Part shown: positions 1-12,277 of the stretch, in pieces | Layout: each line of letters opens with the position of its first letter | Numbering within the stretch: position 1 is the stretch's first letter | From: Populus alba | Taxonomy: Eukaryota; Streptophyta; Magnoliopsida; Malpighiales; Salicaceae | Direction: 5' to 3' | Length of the DNA stretch: 64,000 nucleotides | Assembly: GCF_005239225.2 (NCBI RefSeq) | Contig: NC_133287.1 | Coordinates: 3,887,493-3,951,492 of the forward strand | Notes under the pieces: generated by a model | What the model was told of the DNA's origin: nothing | Databases searched by the model: none | What the model saw: the letters and a program-made list of their open reading frames with translations, nothing else | Made by a program: the position numbers and the translations under genes

Positions 1-57
1 GAAAATAAAAGGAAACACTTGTGTTTACAAAGACACTCACCTTTGCTAGCAAATGAT

Positions 58-65
58 TGTTTATT
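58..65 (-). terminator. Candidate poly(A) signal for the LEC2 gene
   Basis: The minus strand reads AATAAA here, about 350 bases past the LEC2 stop codon at 414. It is a plausible 3'-end signal, but the motif is common in AT-rich DNA. Confidence 0.3.
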
Positions 66-413
66 GATATGAGAAATAATTCCATTGAAAATGATTATTT
101 ACATCAGAAATGCAATTACAAAACAGCTCCCCAATTACAAATGTCTTCTCTTTAAATTTTCTTGTTCTTCCTTTTCCATGTTAAAAAAAAGAAAAAAGAA
201 AACAAGATAGGAACTTCTAATATCCAATACCCTTGTTAAAAACGAATGTCTCTTCTCTATGTCCTCCTAAACATCAGGGGGGGGAAATTGCTAGCGGTCG
301 TATTACACTCAACCTTTTAGTTGCATCAACCATGCTTTGACAATGTTGTCACCCCATCTTCTTTAAAGTTATGAATCTTGATATTTATTGTTAATGCGCT
401 GCTATCCAATAGA

Positions 414-2845
414 TCATAGCGAAAAATTGTATCGGTAGACATCAGGGAGCACACCGAGACCTGTATAGCAGTCATCGACATGATAATCATCTACCGCCTT
501 CATTTTACCATTTTGTGAAGAAGGTTGCATAGCTGAAGATGCTGGTTGGGAAAAGGTACTTGAGTTGTTGAGAGGATTGTTGATTAGTTGTTCGTTGTGT
601 GTGTAAGCAGAGTCCGGAGGCGCAGCCACGAGGCTGTTAGCTTCTTCTTGCTCCTTTTGGTCAAGTTGTTCTATAAGTAGTGTTGGAGATGGCACCGATG
701 CTGATCTTCCCGCTTTTGTGATAGAGAAATACTGCTTCCTCGCATGAAAAAGACGTCAACAAGTTATTCATGATTTTGCAATAACATTTGTTTGAAAACT
801 AAACAGGCAAAGACATAACACTTCACTTTATCATATCAAACTCAACCTAGAGAGGACATGAGGCAGATGCGTCTTGACTGCCCCATCTAGGTTTCTTTGA
901 TTATATGATGCACTACTTGTGTGTTTTTCTTTCAGTTGTTGGTAAAAATGCTATCTTTTTTTTTTAAAAATTTTTTTTACTCAATGACATGCCCTATGTG
1001 TTCAGCCAAGTTATCAACGTACTAGTAGGACCCTCTCCTCAGCCCCACAGAGATAGCACTCGTACCACCCAAGTGAGTTTTCCAAGTGTAACTGGGAAGG
1101 CAGTTTAATTACCAAACGCATCATCTGCTAAAACTGTCGTTTTTAGCGCAATTTGTCTGTCTTCATCCCTTCATATCCTTCCAAAGGATGTGTCAGCATC
1201 ATAGAAAAGGTTAAGGGAATCATTGTCACATAGCAAAACAAACTCATGCCTTTTACAAAATTCAAATCCCACTTTTAATTAATTTTTGGTCATAATCTAA
1301 ATTACCAAAATCATTGCAGTAAGTAACAAGGAAGATATACTCACGAGATTCTTGCTCTCATCCTCGTAAAGAGTAAGGAAATCTCCAGTCTCCAGCCAAT
1401 TTTGCTTTACGAATTCTCCTGCGGAATGTAAAAGAGATACGTGTATTAGAGATTTAGAAGGAAATAGATCCGAAATAAAGAGATTTAGCTGTGAGTTTAC
1501 CTGTATTTTCAAGAACATACATCCTACTTTTGTTGTTAGACCAAAACCTAAGTCACCAACAGAGAAAAAACCTGTCTTTAATAGGCAACAGAACATCTCG
1601 AAGTAGTAGTTTAAAGGAAAAAAAGAAGAAGAAAAACGTAGCATCCAAAGGCTCACTTGAACTTTAAGGCCCACTCTTGGTTAGAGTATACATCTCTGAG
1701 AAAAAGTAGGATTCCTTCTTTATCATTTAGGACAGGAAGATTTTCCTCTACTTCTCTCTGGATTGACATGCAAGAAAAAACTTGAATATTAGAGGTTACC
1801 ATCTCTGTAAGAAACACGGGAAAATGGAAAAGGAAAAGAATCTTTTTTCGTTTTTGTGCACAACCCGAGAAGTCAGGAAGCGATTAGTTATTGGGCAGTC
1901 TAAATCACAGTCATGTTGCAGTGTTCAATAAGAGCAAGTCAAACATGGGTATTGGACGGCTATTTTGCCTCGTTTTCTGTCTTTTTAGAAGAAAGGATAT
2001 GATGAAAGAAAGGAACAGAACTCGAAACAAGCAAAAAATCTGCATACGATCACGGGACACTAAAAATAGCCTCATTCATCAAGGAAATCATACCTTTGGA
2101 AGGACAATTCTGCCAAGAGACCCAACATCACTATTCTTCAAGTCCTTCCTAAGCACCGCTCTGAGTCTCTGCACTCAAACAAGAAAAATTCTTAAACGAC
2201 ATAGAAAAAGATCCAAACTTCAAAAGATAACAGATAAAACAAAAAACATGGGTGACCAAAATTCATGATTTGACAAGAACCTACCTTGTTATCAGGTGTT
2301 AAGAACTCGTAAAGATCTTTGCTGGTATTGCTCCTGCTTCTTTGGCCACAAGTACTAGCACCATGCAAAGCCAATCTCCTTGCATCCATTATTTGAGTTG
2401 AACTAGCCCCAATAGAAGTTTTACTAAGGCTTCTTTGGCGTGCAAGTTTTCTCTTACACCTTGCCACCTTGGTCTTGTATGCTTCAAGAGCTCTCCTTTC
2501 TTGCTCTAATTGTAACGCATTAGGCTGCAAAATGCATGATCTTTGCATTTCAAAAGCATTTTGGCCAGCCATGGCAAGACGGAAAGGATCTGCAGATGGT
2601 GTATGATGGCTAGGCTTCTCTAGAGAATGCATGTATGGATTTTGCCGACTTTCACAAGGTGCTGGCATAAAGTACAGTGGCGGAACGCAGCTTGACTGAG
2701 TTATGGAACTTGAAGATGTTGAATGGTAGCTCAATGGTCCATACATAGAAGAGAACTGGGAATTCTGAGGACAACCCATTATTGCGTTGCTAGCATTGGT
2801 GGTGTTGCCTGTGCTGGTGAATAAAGTTGAAAAAAGGTTCTCCAT
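414..2845 (-). CDS. LEC2: LEAFY COTYLEDON2-type B3 transcription factor, six exons
   Basis: Nuclear master regulator of embryo identity and seed maturation; its B3 domain binds RY (CATGCA) motifs. I spliced six exons by GT-AG sites and frame: 2285-2845, 2094-2168, 1657-1757, 1501-1547, 1345-1418 and 414-731. The joined frame is open and gives 391 residues, close to the family (Arabidopsis LEC2 has 363). Residues 85-142 hold a conserved B2-like stretch ending in a basic run (KTKVARCKRKLARQR). The B3 domain starts near residue 191 (LRKDLKNSDVGSLGRIVLPK), passes through FWSNNKSRMYVLENTG at 247-262, and ends near 286 with LTLYEDESKNL. The C-terminal tail ends DDCYTGLGVLPDVYRYNFSL. FUS3 is the nearest alternative, but the long N-terminal part before B3 favours LEC2. 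The start at 2845 is the first ATG after a promoter that is duplicated nearby. No break was seen. Splice sites were deduced by eye. Confidence 0.93.
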
Positions 2846-3012
2846 ATCAAAATGGACACAGAGAGTTGTGAATGATGAGTCTTTGGGGCTGTGTTACCGA
2901 TCAGAGAGAATCCTGCGTGTGTGTGTGTTTAAGTAGGTGTTTTGATTCTAGTGAGCATACAATCTGGTAAGAAAGGGTCATGGGCGGTGCGAGGTGCTGC
3001 CTGTTGAAACAA
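2795..3012 (-). repeat. Inverted-repeat arm A: LEC2 proximal promoter, 5'UTR and first codons
   Basis: The first ~50 bases of the LEC2 coding sequence, its 5'UTR and its proximal promoter match the plus strand at 3608-3855 at high similarity, with a few short gaps. Shared blocks include the CAGCACC..GCACCGCCCAT segment, the ACCCTTTCTTACCAGATTG segment, a CCTACTTAAACACAC block and the sequence just before the ATG. This arm drives the intact gene. Confidence 0.85.
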
Positions 3013-3607
3013 CCCAGGTGTTAAAAGGCAAGATAAACTCGTCAAGAAATGCAGTGGGTTGAGTTGTAAGAGAGATTAAAGGCCATGAAGAAAGAGAAGA
3101 AGGGAGAGAAGACCAGAGTTAACAATTAAGGGTTTGAATGGAGAGTGCCAATAGCGTGAAGAGAGTGACAAGTGGCCGGAGGGTGGTGGTTTTGGGATAC
3201 CCAACTGACCAGTGAGGAACCTCATGAGACAGAGAGGCATAGGGTTTGAAACTTGGCGCCAGCTTTGATTTAAATGTGGCAGCCCTAGGGCCAACCTTGC
3301 ACAGAAAACCATTCTATAATGGCAAAACAATGCATTGATGACCAAATGCCAACAGTCATCTCACTCCCCCTCTATATACCATCTTTGCCGGTCTCTTTCC
3401 CTCTTTAGCACACACTAAGGCCAGTGTACATAGCGGTGGTGAGAATGTTGAGTAGTAGGAAAAGGTAAAGCGTAAAGCCTGTGGACTGTGCTAGCTCCAT
3501 GATTGTCTATTCTCATGCACAGGGATTCTAGTGCCTTGAATTATTAGAAAGAAACTCACTGGAAATACTAGTTTCTTATTTTAAATGAAAGGCTTAGGGT
3601 TTATGGT
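3013..3607. promoter_or_regulatory. Spacer between the inverted arms; probable LEC2 upstream promoter
   Basis: This is roughly 600 bases between the intact LEC2 promoter arm and its inverted copy. No convincing coding sequence was found; the short minus-strand frame at 3076-3345 has no recognisable content. A plus-strand TATA-like CTATATACC lies near 3371 and could drive transcription towards the truncated copy, making the spacer potentially bidirectional. That last point is inference. Confidence 0.45.
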
Positions 3608-3855
3608 GAAATTCAACTTGCAGCACCTTGCACCGCCCATAACCCTTTCTTACCAGATTGTATGCTCACTTGAAATCAAAACACCTACTTAAACACACAC
3701 ATCACTCACACATGCATACATAAGATTCTCTCTGATGGCCAACACAGCCCCAAAGACTCATCATTCAATACTCTGTGTCCATTTTGATATGGAGAAATTT
3801 TTTTCAACTGGCCCTTCCAGTCAGTTTCCATTTTTTTTGGCAACACCAACGCTGA
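3608..3855 (+). pseudogene. Truncated inverted copy of the LEC2 promoter and gene start
   Basis: The plus strand repeats the LEC2 promoter, 5'UTR and ATG in head-to-head orientation. The copy of the LEC2 start codon is at 3789-3791, followed by MEK-FFST and then sequence that drifts from exon 1; similarity fades after CAACACCAACGCT near 3851. An out-of-phase upstream ATG at 3735 opens an in-frame run to 3944, but the rest of LEC2, including B3, is missing. The copy carries a perfect RY motif, CATGCATA, at 3711-3718, where the intact promoter has a shorter CA run. It looks like a dead gene end, though its promoter part could still be active. Confidence 0.8.
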
Positions 3856-3949
3856 ATCTTCTGCTCACATTGCATTTTCACTCTGTTAGCTTTGTTTTAT
3901 TAACTAGAAAATTTGCTACTAAGTACTACTCTTGTCAGTTTTAGTAAAT

Positions 3950-4764
3950 ATTATATTTAAATTTTATAACTAAATAAGGGGTTATGTAATGTTAGGAATG
4001 TGAGTAAAAGAGGGCAATAATGTTTGCAATGTGAGTAAAATTGAGGGGCTAAAACTGAAGTTGCGAATTGTTTGTCATGGTTTTCCGCCACTCCCTGGTA
4101 ATTCCATTTTGATGCCTTATTTGGCTTGGTAGACATCAGGTTGGTCATGGCCTGAGGACCAAAGCCATCATCAAGTCCAACCTGCATCAGGTGAATGTGT
4201 ATTTATGAGCTTGGAGTTGGAAAAGCAGAAAACATACAGTCAATACAAGGATTGAGACATTGAGTGACTAAAGTGAACATCACACTCACTAAAATGGCGA
4301 CTAGTCAATGACACTTGAGAGATTAAAGGAAAGTTTGATCAGTCACACTGAAACTGCAAATCACTCAATCAAGACTCACTCGATCATAGGAATTATTAGC
4401 AAAATTCTTTTAAGCAAATTCTGAAGTCCTCTAAAATGCCAGGCAAGGCATCCCGAAGCAGCAATCATTATTATATTCAGACCAAGAGAAAGAAAGTATC
4501 AGGATATATAATACACACGCGTGCACAGACAAAAAGAAACAAAGACACGCAAGGATCTATTTGATTTGTCTCTTTGGACATCTACAAGACATGTAGCATA
4601 TGGAAATCATAAAACAGACTATTCTTTAGAATCGGCCGTCAAATACACCAAAGAGTTGATATGAGGTGCCAATGCAATGGAACAAACACAAATAAATTGG
4701 GGGCTCCATGCCAATATGAATGTGTTGGGAGTAAAAATGTGCTGATCAGTTAGGGCATCAAAGT
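3950..4764. other. Intergenic, nothing identified
   Basis: There is no gene I can support. The minus-strand frame at 3957-4187 has no recognisable family features. The stretch is moderately AT-rich single-copy-looking DNA. Confidence 0.4.
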
Positions 4765-4771
4765 GCCAGAT

Positions 4772-5069
4772 ACGGATTATATTTGTCAAAATAAAATTTT
4801 CTTGATTAGATCTCTTTAGAGTTCATTGAGCATTAACATTACTAGATTAAGCTACGCCTTCAGATGGAAAAGAGTCACCTTGGATGAGTTTGTTGTCAGC
4901 TCCCTCATGCTTGGTTATATTTGTCAAGATACAGATTATATTTGTCAAAATAAAATTTTCTTGATTAGATCTCTTTAGAGTTCATTGAGCATTAACTTTA
5001 CTAGATTAAGCTACGCCCTCGGATAGAAAAAAGTCACCTTGGATGAGTTTGCTGTCAGCTCCCTCATGC
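4772..5069. repeat. Tandem duplication, ~140-bp repeated segment, 159-bp period
   Basis: The segment starting GATTATATTTGTCAAAATAA at 4775 recurs at 4934. It continues for about 137 bases with only a handful of substitutions, ending at CTCCCTCATGCTT near 4911 and 5069. The second unit lies inside a minus-strand open frame (5006-5242), and the first unit gives a near-identical minus-strand peptide end, so a once-coding sequence may have been duplicated. Confidence 0.9.
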
Positions 5070-5242
5070 TTTTCAACAGCTGAGATTGTCCACAGCTTAA
5101 AGCTGCTTCTAGCTACTGACTGTATTAGATAAAACACAAGATAATCAGTCCTCTTATCAAGACCAATTGACATAACGTCTGAGTTTATGCTATTATGAAA
5201 AAGAAATGAGTGCTCCCATGTGTCTTGAAGATCACCTTTCAT
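5006..5242 (-). other. Unidentified open frame overlapping the tandem duplication
   Basis: This is a 78-residue frame whose composition (for example KLWTISAVEKHEGADSKLI) reads more like protein than random AT-rich DNA, and its last ~20 residues recur in the upstream repeat unit. I do not recognise a family and found no clear splice partners. It may be an exon relic or chance. Confidence 0.2.
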
Positions 5243-8200
5243 GTCATTTTTGTGGAACTAAAGTTGATGCAAATGTATTGATTTCTCATGCGCCAACAAA
5301 AGATTTAAAATTGAAAGATCTATTACCACATGAAAACGTCAGCCATTTGGGCTAACCTCTTGTTTGGGCATTAAATGCATGCATCATTTCAATTCCAACA
5401 GATAATTCTACCATTATAAATGGAACATCATTGTAAAGTTTCAACACATTGAAGCAGAAGGAACTGCCAATTTTAAACAGAAGGTTTGTTTCCTAAGTTT
5501 TGTATGCATGCAGTGGTAGATCAAAGCCTTCCTTTTAATGGTAGAGACAGAAAATCTTCAACTTACATGTAAAAGATGCATTTTTTCTTAACTTTCTTTG
5601 ACAACTGTAAATCACAATCACAATGTTTTGAACTTCAATGGTTGCTTTAAGCAATGATATTGAAATTAAAATGACTATCATTATTTCCAATTTTGTCAAT
5701 AGGCAATGGCAAAGATATTGAAATTAAATATTTAGACCTCCTATGATCTTCATCCATACTGTTAATTTCACAACAAGATTTCCTATCAGATTCTTCACCT
5801 TGCATAACCACACTTGAATTACATGTTCTAAGAAATAAAAAGAAGCACAATTTTGACAAGGATGCCTAAGAAGTAATATCGGCACCTGAACTTGCCAAAG
5901 AAATTTATTGTCTTAGGTAAAATCAGGAATATGATCTATATATTAATATATTCTAACCATACAAAGCAATCTAACAGCAAAAAACATGAGATGATTAGAA
6001 GAATCAAATAATAGACATGGAAATAGAACAAAGTTTCTGCATGAAATCTACTTAATAGAGATATAAAGAGCACATTAAACCCCAGATGGACATAATGACA
6101 GCATCTTGATTTGCATTATAATAATGATAGAGCAATATAGATGGAATGATATTTGCATGTCAGAAGCATGCAGAACTAGTGCACTTGACTTACAGAGCAA
6201 CTAAGGCAAGACTCTGGAAGCTATGGTATGGAAAATTTCTCATGTCAGCAAATGAAAATAACATTCATTGCCATTATGAATCCAATGGTTTCTTGAATTG
6301 AAAACTACAAGGATTTTGTAAGCAGAAAAGGAAGTTTAGCAATAACAAAAGTGAAGAAAAAAGATGGATGGATGGACTTGCAAAGAGACTTTCAGCAACC
6401 CGTGTTTAAATAGAGTGGAGAAGAGAGCCTGCATGCAACTGCAAAAGCGTTGATCCAACACCTGCCTACTGCCGTGTCAGTTGCCACGACAGTCGAGAAG
6501 TTACTGCTAAACACGTCGAATAACGGCCAAAATGTTACGCTCTAAACGACAATTGAGAAGCAATGAATTTGGTGTTCACAACCATTTTGTTTGTATTTTA
6601 TATTCAAATCACTAAAGCACTTTAATTATCAAAAATTTTAAAAAGATCAGTAAAACAGCTTCAAAAACAAGCAGATTGGCAACATCCAGAAATCAGATAT
6701 CCTACAAAGCCCATTCACTTGGTTTGTATTCATCACTGAGGTTGGATAAACCTTTAGGAAGATAAAGCATGAGAAATAGGGAGACATCAAAGGTCAAAAG
6801 GTGATTTAACAAATTGAATTTCATATAAGAGTTCTGCATATTCTAAGAGTGCAAGCGGTCACGTATAACATCACTAAATGCAACTGTGTAAGTGTTCTAG
6901 ATATGTTAAGAGTTGAAAGGAGCATTAATGAACTTAACAAATTGTGAGAGATCTGGATATGCTAAGAGGAAGCATTATAAGCATAATTGGATGGACAGAA
7001 AAGGAATTCATGAATGCAGATCAGCATATCCACCTCCTCAGAGCAAATTTCTCAACATTGAGTAGCATAGCATTCAGAGGCTGTAATATTATTGATCTTT
7101 TTACAGCCAGGTCAAATTCCATTAACATTCAAGCGCAGCATTATTAGAATGTTAATTGACAATGTATCATCGAACTTCGGTTTTCAGAGGTTGATCAACA
7201 GAATTTCTAGATTAGATTTAGAAAGTTCTTTTTAAAGGTTCCATTAGTTTTCAGAACTTTGGCTTTTAAAGTTTCATTTGAATCATTAATAGGCTATTTG
7301 GACTAAAAGGGCCTCGTTTTCCATTGCAAAAACACAATCTTGGTTATAAGATTCTTCTATTATAACATAAACAAAGTCAAACAGAAACTTACGATGGCTC
7401 AAAACAAACAATCAGGTTGGTTTGGCAAGAAGAAACTTCCACATATCCCATAAACTGATAATACAATATGAATTAATGCATTCCAATCGAAAAGGGTCTT
7501 CATTTCAACACCTTTCTTCATTGTTGTTTGTTTGGATGGCATTTATGATGCTGTCAAGCACCTCCATTTAAATTCAAGAAGTTTTCTTCTTATGACCAGA
7601 TAACAAATCAGGCAGCCTAGATGCAATGGTTTCTGCTTTAACAACACTCTTGCTACAACTGAACTTGTTGCTTCAATTTGCTAGAGGAAAATCTCAACAC
7701 TACCAAGTCATCTCAAAGTATGGATACTCTTTTAAGTTTTGCTCCACTTAAACATTTCATTGTCAGCCATCAGTAGAAATTCTGGAAATTCAACAACAAT
7801 AACAGGTGGTTTGTAATGAAATTCTCCAGGGAATTTAGCAAACTAGTTACCAAGGCATTAAAGAGTGATGTAAGAACTGGAAATTAAAGGCAAAACACAT
7901 GAACTCCTCCCCTCTTTCTACAACAAATAAGTTCCAACGTAATTATGCATATCACCTGCTTGTAAATTTTCCTGAAAGAAGAATAGTTTGGACCATAACT
8001 ACAGGTTAAATAAGAGTTTGTTGATGAAGTCCCGTGCAATAAGTTTATAGGAAGTAGCTATCTAGACTATCAATCGCGACGTTCATAGCATTCTGCTAAC
8101 TCTATACATATGGACATCTTTTCTTAATCTGGTCTACGAATGAATTATGAGACTCCACTCACTCGTATTCCCTTTGAAGTACGTCTAAAAAACTTTAAAA

Positions 8201-8560
8201 AGACTTTTTGTTTGATCACACGATGATAGACAAAAAGAACACCAAGTCAATGAGGCTGTAGTTCAACTTAAACCCATGCTTTGATATCCCCTAGTGGTCT
8301 CGGATTTGAACCTTTCTCGCCTTTGTACCCAAAGAAAAAAGAAAACAGAGATAAAAGTGAAAGGGACTGCGGAGGAGAAGTTGTGATGGCGATCGTTACC
8401 TGAAAACTGGTGGTAAAAAAAGGAGTTGTGGGGCAAGGCATGTATGTGCCTGTCTGTCTCCCTTTGAAAATTGTTGTAATGGGTCGTGGAATTGAGAGCG
8501 TTGAAATCAAGAGTGACCAAACTGGCTAAGCCTCGTTCAGGTGAGTAAATTTCCGTCGAG
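5243..8560. other. Intergenic, no identified gene
   Basis: No supportable coding gene is present. Short frames at 5647-5859, 6944-7147 and 8263-8520 have no recognisable domains. The frame at 8263-8520 (minus) contains a good donor-like CAG|GTAACG near 8400, but no downstream exon was found. Confidence 0.35.
6405..6437 (-). promoter_or_regulatory. Candidate minus-strand core promoter: TATA box with RY motif
   Basis: The minus strand has TATTTAAA (6405-6412), and the RY palindrome GCATGC (6431-6436) lies about 20 bases upstream, within a locally GC-richer stretch (6420-6540). The layout resembles a seed-type promoter firing towards 6380, but no protein gene was recognised downstream. Confidence 0.3.
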
Positions 8561-8949
8561 CAGTAGAAACCGGGTGCCTCACAGTTACAAGGTTAGGATG
8601 GCTTTTTTTTAATAGTTTTTTATTTAAAAAAATATTTAAATAATTTTTTTACTTTTAATATTACCATATAAAAATCTATTAATTTAACATTTTTAATTCA
8701 ATACATGCACCGTGGTGGAAGATAAAGTGCAACCCTTATAATTTGGACTGGCATATCCAACAATCTTAGTATTTGGGGCCTGCCCACATCGAGATATTCC
8801 CTTGACTATAACTATTATTAAATAAAAATATTTTATTAATTTTGTTGTGCATGAAAATTTTCAAATCTAAATAGTTATTTATATTTTTTTATTCATTCTT
8901 GTAGAAGTAACAAACATCCCTCGATCTGTTTGGCCTATTCATGCATACA

Positions 8950-10850
8950 AGATATAAATGTTTATACAAGGATGTGAATATAGCAGATCTCTAGCTATAT
9001 GTAGGGATAACATCAAAATTTTCCAGGAGCATCAAAAAAAGCAAATGAACATATCTCCTTATGAGGTCAGTGAACAATATACTGCAAAACAAATAGAGTA
9101 TATATGTTTTGGCATACCTGCGAACGAATTAAAATAACATAAAGCTCATTTTTCTTTTAGCTCTCTTTCAAGCTATTTTTTATATGTTGAGTTCATGTAA
9201 CATATTTTTTCATACTACAAATCAAATTTATACCTGAAAAGTTCATAACACATCCTCATTAAATCTTTTTTGGTACCTAGATCTTTGAATTTATAGATGA
9301 AGTTACTAACAAATGTGCGACACAATATCAATGGTATCCTAAAGGTTGACGCCAAATTTGACTTCATTCTTGATGTCTACATGCTTATATGATATTATAC
9401 ATATATCAGTTTTACTACCAATAATGTATCTTTGTAAGCAAAGCAAAAATCATCTTCAATTGTTATTATTTTCTTGATCAACAATTGCAAAAGCTAACAA
9501 AAATATCTCATTATTTGTATAAAAAGCAATTGCAATCAATAATTTCTTATTATATTGTCTATACAAATGTGTCCCATCAACACTGATAAATAAACTATAG
9601 TACTTGAAACCTTCAGTACAAAGTTCAAATGACAAAAAACAAATCTCTCAAAAATGATTGTACTATCATCAAGATATCTTTTGTGTGTCCAATCAATAAC
9701 TATTTTAGGATTTGATCCTTTTATTGCCAACAAAAACCCAGGTAATTTCTCCAAAGACTCTTTATGTGAACTAAAAAATGCTCAATCACCTTCTATTTTG
9801 CAATTCATGCTTTGTCATATAATATTTTATACTCGTAATGCAATTTTATTTCATCCCGTATGCTTGCAGTCGTCATGGAAAGATTATTCATTACAAGGGT
9901 TGATATAGCACTGGTAATAAAATTTACATCAAGTTGATGGTGGTTTTCTTAGATAAAGGTCAAAACATATATGCATGACTCTTTTAACTTTGCTATCTCA
10001 AATAAATTTGATCTTTTATGACATCCCCCATACAAATACCTCTTATATTCTAGTGCTTGTACACATTGTAATTAAACAAATATTGAGTTTAACCATTGAA
10101 CTCGGTACCCAACTGAGTGTGAAAAGTGTCATCGTTTAATGATATTAACCAATTTATTTTTATTACTAAATGTTTGACTAATCTTTAAATCAAACCCTCA
10201 TGGTATATATCTATGACTAAATGCCCAATCATGTGAAACACCAAAACTAGACCTAAAAGCATCTCCAAATTCAGGAACATAAGGAATAATTTCATCATCA
10301 ACATTAACATCATGATCATTATCAACATCATCTTCATTGTCACTAGGCTCATAATAGTCAAATCTATATTATCAACAAAAAGATTATCAAACATAATATT
10401 ATTTATAATTTGCAGCAAATCATCTAACAATAAACTATTTTTTCCTCAACTAACTGAATTTAAAGGACCAACAAAAGTTGAGACACACTTATATTTTGGT
10501 CAATTACTCAGATGTAATATAATCATGTTCAAACTATTTTGAATGAAAGAATCAATCATTATCTTAAAATTATCATCATATACAATCAGTACATGATAAT
10601 GTTGTTGTTCAATATTAACACCTTTAAGTCAATTCAACATCAATAAAATTATAATTCTACTCCAAGTCCGTGACAAATGGTTTCTTTCATTTCTATATTT
10701 AACATGCCTAAATTACTAGTTAACAACAAATTGCTCTCGTCATTGTATGTGATACTACTATTCACTTCAGGAACAATATTGCCATCGTAATGACAATATA
10801 TAAATATGTTATTAGACATTCTATAAAAAAAAAAATGGATTCCAGTCAAT
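8950..10850 (-). pseudogene. Decayed Mutator-like (MULE) transposase
   Basis: Read on the minus strand, a MULE transposase is recognisable in pieces through many stops and frameshifts. The N-terminal MuDR-like part lies at about 10650-10850 (DGNIVPEV...ITY then ETICHGLGV). The transposase core at about 9440-9754 shows VIDWTHKR, IFERF, then DGTHLY in a shifted frame, and LAFAIVDQENN. A degraded continuation resembling the CxxH/FNxKFK segment lies at about 9060-9330. It cannot encode a working enzyme. Terminal inverted repeats were not found, so the outer limits are unknown. MULE identity rests on the motif order as known for the family. Confidence 0.72.
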
Positions 10851-12270
10851 TAATGTAATTTTAACTAAATTGCATTACATCAACCCTAATTGGCAAAATT
10901 CATAGCAAATTCAATCCAATTCTCAAAATTTAATGTTAAAGCAAACTTAACAAAAATATTAAACACAATTCATGATACATTATTAATTGATATTTTTCAT
11001 GCTTAATTGCATTAAATCAAACGCAAATGTATAGCAAATTAATTTAATTCAAAGAAAATACTAAATTTGTCAACGTCTCAAAGAAACATGTAATTCGTTA
11101 TAATTCAACCATATTTATGCTCTATTGCATGAACGTGTGTGTCTATTTAACTACATTATTAGTCGATTTCAACAATATACACAAAATTTTTAATTCGACA
11201 ACTTAACCTAAATTAAATGTAACACATAATTAATTGAAATAATTAATCCATCATTAATTCAACTTATTTTCATTTCAATTAAATCAAATAAACTCTAATT
11301 GAATGTATTTTTAACTAATTTATCATTGATTCAACAAATCTTAAATTCAACATAAACCCTAAATTTAATCTAAACAATTATTTGATTTCAACCAAACCAA
11401 ATACAAATCAATAGCAATGTAGTGTGTTTATCTTACTTGTAAGACTACAAGAATTGTTGGGGCAACAGTGACAGTGGTGGTGGCAATAAAGAATAATGAA
11501 TTTTCAACACAAAACATCAAATGAAGCTTAAAGACTAGGATGAGTTTGATTTTATTTGTTTTAAATGAAAAATCTAAGTGATTAACATATTTTTTAAGAG
11601 AGATTTGAGAAAGAAGATGAGTTTTTTTTTTTTCAAAGAGAACGAGAGGATCTATGTATTGCTGGTGTTCGATTTATTTAAATTTTAATTGATGTCATGC
11701 TTGTAAAGTGCAATATATAATGAATGTCATGTTTTAAAAGCGTAGCAATATCAAATTTTGTTATTTTATATACTAAATCTTTTTAAAACGTATCCTTCCT
11801 CTCTAATTTTAAGTTTCCGCTGCTAATTTTTTTTTTTTTAGAAAAAAAACAAAATAAAAACCTATATAAAGAATGCGATTGACTGGCTGAAGGGACCGGG
11901 TGCCTAGTAATTTCCATGGTAAATGCCGAGGTAGCTTATGAATTAAAGTTCAACAACCAAAAAGGGCATTTACTAGTAGCTGCTTAGGGTAACGAGTTAC
12001 GAGCCTTGTGAAGCAAAAGTAAGCCTAGCGTGCAAGTTTCTACACTGACTAATGATGGCCCTATTAATGCATTCTACTTTTTCCCCAACCATATCCACAA
12101 CGACACCCTAGGCCCCAGCCGAATTGTGCCTCTATATTTTTCTAAACTATTAAAAAAATCCAAACTACAGCTAATTAATTTTTTTAAAACTCCATGCAAC
12201 CAGTAATTTAGTTAATTACCTGAGATATTTTCAGATAAACGGGGAAAATACCAAAAACACTCTGATTCCC
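10851..12270. other. AT-rich intergenic DNA, possibly the 5' part of the decayed MULE
   Basis: No coding content is recognisable. The segment 10850-11450 is rich in TTAATT/AATTAA runs. It may include the upstream end of the decayed transposon, but no terminal repeat was found. Confidence 0.35.
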
Positions 12271-12277
12271 TATCCGA

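Noticed and set aside
1891..2268. 125-residue plus-strand frame
   Set aside because: It is antisense to LEC2 exon 2 and its introns; the B3 reading on the other strand explains the region.
8293..8320. Possible tRNA or SINE from a box B-like GGTTCAAATCC on the minus strand
   Set aside because: No box A at the right distance, no cloverleaf, no tail and no target duplication were seen.
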